A stretch of 6,858 nt of DNA, from assembly GCA_028695895.1 (NCBI GenBank), contig JAQVIE010000062.1, positions 1 to 6,858 on the forward strand, in the 5' to 3' direction. The translations under genes and the position numbers were made by a program. This stretch comes from Methanospirillum sp. (GTDB lineage Archaea; Halobacteriota; Methanomicrobia; Methanomicrobiales; Methanospirillaceae). The notes below the pieces were generated by a model. The model searched no databases. It worked only from the letters and a program-made list of their open reading frames with translations, and was not told where the DNA came from. Below, in pieces: positions 5,219 to 6,858 of this stretch (position 1 is the stretch's first letter; every line of letters begins with the position of its first letter).

Positions 5219-6858
5219 ACACACCAATTGCAGCCAGTGTTCCAGGCTTTTCCATGTAAAGCCAGTATCCCCTCGATGGGAAGAGATATGTGCTCTCACC
5301 CTGTCCGCCATTGACAATGGTAGACTCCCACTGCTGATGCTGTGCATTATAGCCACGGGCATAAATCCATGCATCTTTTACTGATTTCAGGGTGTCCTTT
5401 GCGGTTGCAGGGTTGCCACCGGTAAATCCGATTGCTGCCCAGCCGGTTGGAAGACTTCTGGTTATCGGAGCACTGATGGGATCGTTCTTAAAGGTCAGGT
5501 TGATTGTATACGGGGTTACCGAGTAGATCCAGTACCCGTTAAGTGGTGCAATGACTGTTCCGGTAAGAACCTGATCCCAGTACTGCCTTGCTGGATCATA
5601 TGCCCAGATTGCATGTCCACCGGTCGGAACATCCCTGAACACTGCACTTGCATTGCCGTATCCATCTGCAAGGGTTCGTGCAACGGAGATAAAGTTCCAG
5701 CCACTATAGAGGTGAATTTTGGTTGGATCATATGGTCCGATGGTCGGGGTCGGTTGTGGACCGCCAATTACCGTGATATAGTCTTTTTTGACTTCACGAT
5801 CTATCTCATCACCCAGGGTAATTGTCAGGGTAACGGTATACTTGCCGCCATACTGGTAGACATGGGATGGATCTTTTACTCCTGCAGAGGTGAATCCGTC
5901 ACCAAAGTCCCAGAACCAGTTGGTCGGTGATCCTTTTGATTTGTCCTGGAATTTGACTGAAAGAGATGCTGCCCCTGAGGTGGGGCTTGCTGTAAAGTCT
6001 GCCTTAATCCGTGGTTCGCGGACGGTAATGAAGTCGGGTTTTGTTGCAGTGTCTTTTGCACCATCCTTGTTCATAACCGTCAGTGAAACAGTATAAACGC
6101 CTTCTTCACTGTAACTGTGTTTTGGATTTATTTCTGTTGCAGTAGTTCCATCTCCAAACACCCAGCTTCGTTCAGTCAGATCTTTACCAACTGATTCGTC
6201 TCTAAACTGGACCTCAAGAGGTCTGCTGCCTTTTGTCGGATCTGCACTGAATGCAGCTGTCGGAACACGGTCATCAACAATCTTCAGATTGAGGATGATG
6301 TATTTATCATCCACCAGTCTCTGGTCAAGGAAGTCCTTGATTGCATTGACTGCCTTACTGCCCTGGTAGTAACCCGGACCATCGAGTGGGAAGAGTTTGC
6401 TCCACTCATCCGGATATGAAGTTACCATCCAGATACGGTTGGATTCTATTGGTTCCCTGACATCTCTCTCTTCCACCATGTCAAACTTGTGATTATACAT
6501 GGGGTGTTGCAGGATGATGCTATAATCACCTGGCTTGAGGTCGCAGAGATTGATGTAGTTGAGCAGATTCACTTCAAAGGTATCATCACAGAAGACAGGA
6601 ATCTTTGCATTGACGTACTTGGCATTGCCGACCTTATCTTCTCCGAAGATCCACAGGTTGATCTCCTTGACTACATCATCTCCTTCTCCGGTATGTGGGA
6701 ATCCACATGCCTTTCCGGTAAGCATTATCTTATCAAGAGAGGTCCAGCTGCATCCATCCGGACAACATTCAATCGGTTTGGTTATGACATCAGGCTCAAG
6801 AATTGCATCAAAGCATGGTTCTTCAAGGATGAGATCCCGTGATGCCGTTGCGGCACAG
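5217..6858 (-). CDS. PKD-domain surface protein with C-terminal GWN/GYW repeat module, N terminus outside window
   Basis: The frame is open from the TGA at 5219-5217 to the right edge, giving 546 visible residues. The Met at 6725 is internal: 44 open codons precede it and it lacks a Shine-Dalgarno site. Numbering from that Met, a Cys-rich stretch precedes it (C-C-P-D-G-C). A beta-rich module follows at about 1-150, with Q-H-P-M-Y-N at 73-78 and G-P-G-Y-Y-Q-G-S at 116-123; I recall this pattern from Methanomicrobiales surface proteins. PKD domains are at about 156-236 (F-G-D-G at 190-193) and 240-320 (W-D-F-G-D-G at 272-277). After a short Thr-Pro linker, two related halves at about 337-412 and 424-502 each carry G-W and G-Y-W motifs (G-W-N-F-I-S; G-Y-W-I-Y; G-Y-W-L-Y). 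Sequons are at N358 and N409. A signal peptide is expected upstream but not seen. It is probably a cell-surface protein and first visible gene of the operon. Confidence 0.88.
   Translation of the reverse strand, partial: CAATASRDLILEEPCFDAILEPDVITKPIECCPDGCSWTSLDKIMLTGKACGFPHTGEGDDVVKEINLWIFGEDKVGNAKYVNAKIPVFCDDTFEVNLLNYINLCDLKPGDYSIILQHPMYNHKFDMVEERDVREPIESNRIWMVTSYPDEWSKLFPLDGPGYYQGSKAVNAIKDFLDQRLVDDKYIILNLKIVDDRVPTAAFSADPTKGSRPLEVQFRDESVGKDLTERSWVFGDGTTATEINPKHSYSEEGVYTVSLTVMNKDGAKDTATKPDFITVREPRIKADFTASPTSGAASLSVKFQDKSKGSPTNWFWDFGDGFTSAGVKDPSHVYQYGGKYTVTLTITLGDEIDREVKKDYITVIGGPQPTPTIGPYDPTKIHLYSGWNFISVARTLADGYGNASAVFRDVPTGGHAIWAYDPARQYWDQVLTGTVIAPLNGYWIYSVTPYTINLTFKNDPISAPITRSLPTGWAAIGFTGGNPATAKDTLKSVKDAWIYARGYNAQHQQWESTIVNGGQGESTYLFPSRGYWLYMEKPGTLAAIGV

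Noticed and set aside
5613..5930. 105-codon plus-strand ORF within the PKD/GWN gene
   Set aside because: Antisense shadow of conserved PKD and GWN coding sequence, with no family features.
6489..6842. 117-codon plus-strand ORF at the right edge
   Set aside because: It is antisense to a frame that continues to the window edge and encodes a recognisable surface-protein module.

Overview
The window looks like a piece of chromosome from a methanogenic archaeon of the order Methanomicrobiales (Methanospirillum/Methanoregula type). The evidence is protein style. There are large secreted proteins built from PKD domains joined by Thr-Pro linkers, a C-terminal tandem 'GWN...GYW' module, a 'QHPMYN...GPG..QGS.A' module familiar from Methanomicrobiales surface proteins, and an AAA/DUF4143 ATPase of a kind common in these genomes. 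An archaeal TATA-like box lies about 25 nt from a start codon, and T-tract terminators follow the genes. The assignment is inference from recognition, not from a search.

Layout. Positions 2-556 (+) hold the C-terminal two thirds of an alpha/beta hydrolase, cut by the left window edge. Positions 557-725 are a short non-coding gap between convergent genes. Positions 726-2051 (-) encode a complete AAA/DUF4143 ATPase with a PD-(D/E)XK-like C-terminal motif. Positions 2052-2182 hold its probable promoter (TATA-like box, two 19-bp direct repeats, one inverted repeat) and the T-rich terminators of the gene upstream. From 2183 to the right edge, three genes on the minus strand form a surface-protein cluster. 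In transcription order they are a PKD/GWN protein whose N terminus lies outside the window (5217-6858), an 812-residue secreted protein with two PKD domains and four copies of an unnamed beta-rich module (2772-5210), and a 183-residue secreted protein with one copy of that module and a sequon-rich tail (2183-2734).

How the genes may work together. The first two surface genes are 6 bp apart, and the stop codon of one overlaps the probable ribosome-binding site of the next, so they are almost certainly co-transcribed. The third follows a 37-bp gap that contains a hairpin plus T6 on the sense strand, so it may be expressed at a different level. The cluster probably encodes a cell-surface or extracellular assembly (S-layer-associated, sheath or adhesive); no enzymatic domain is visible in it. 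The ATPase and hydrolase seem to be separate transcription units with no evident functional link. The most interesting points are the five-copy module shared by two neighbouring proteins, the hairpin gap between them, and the repeat-bearing ATPase promoter. I see no CRISPR array, tRNA, rRNA, transposase or clear defence system.
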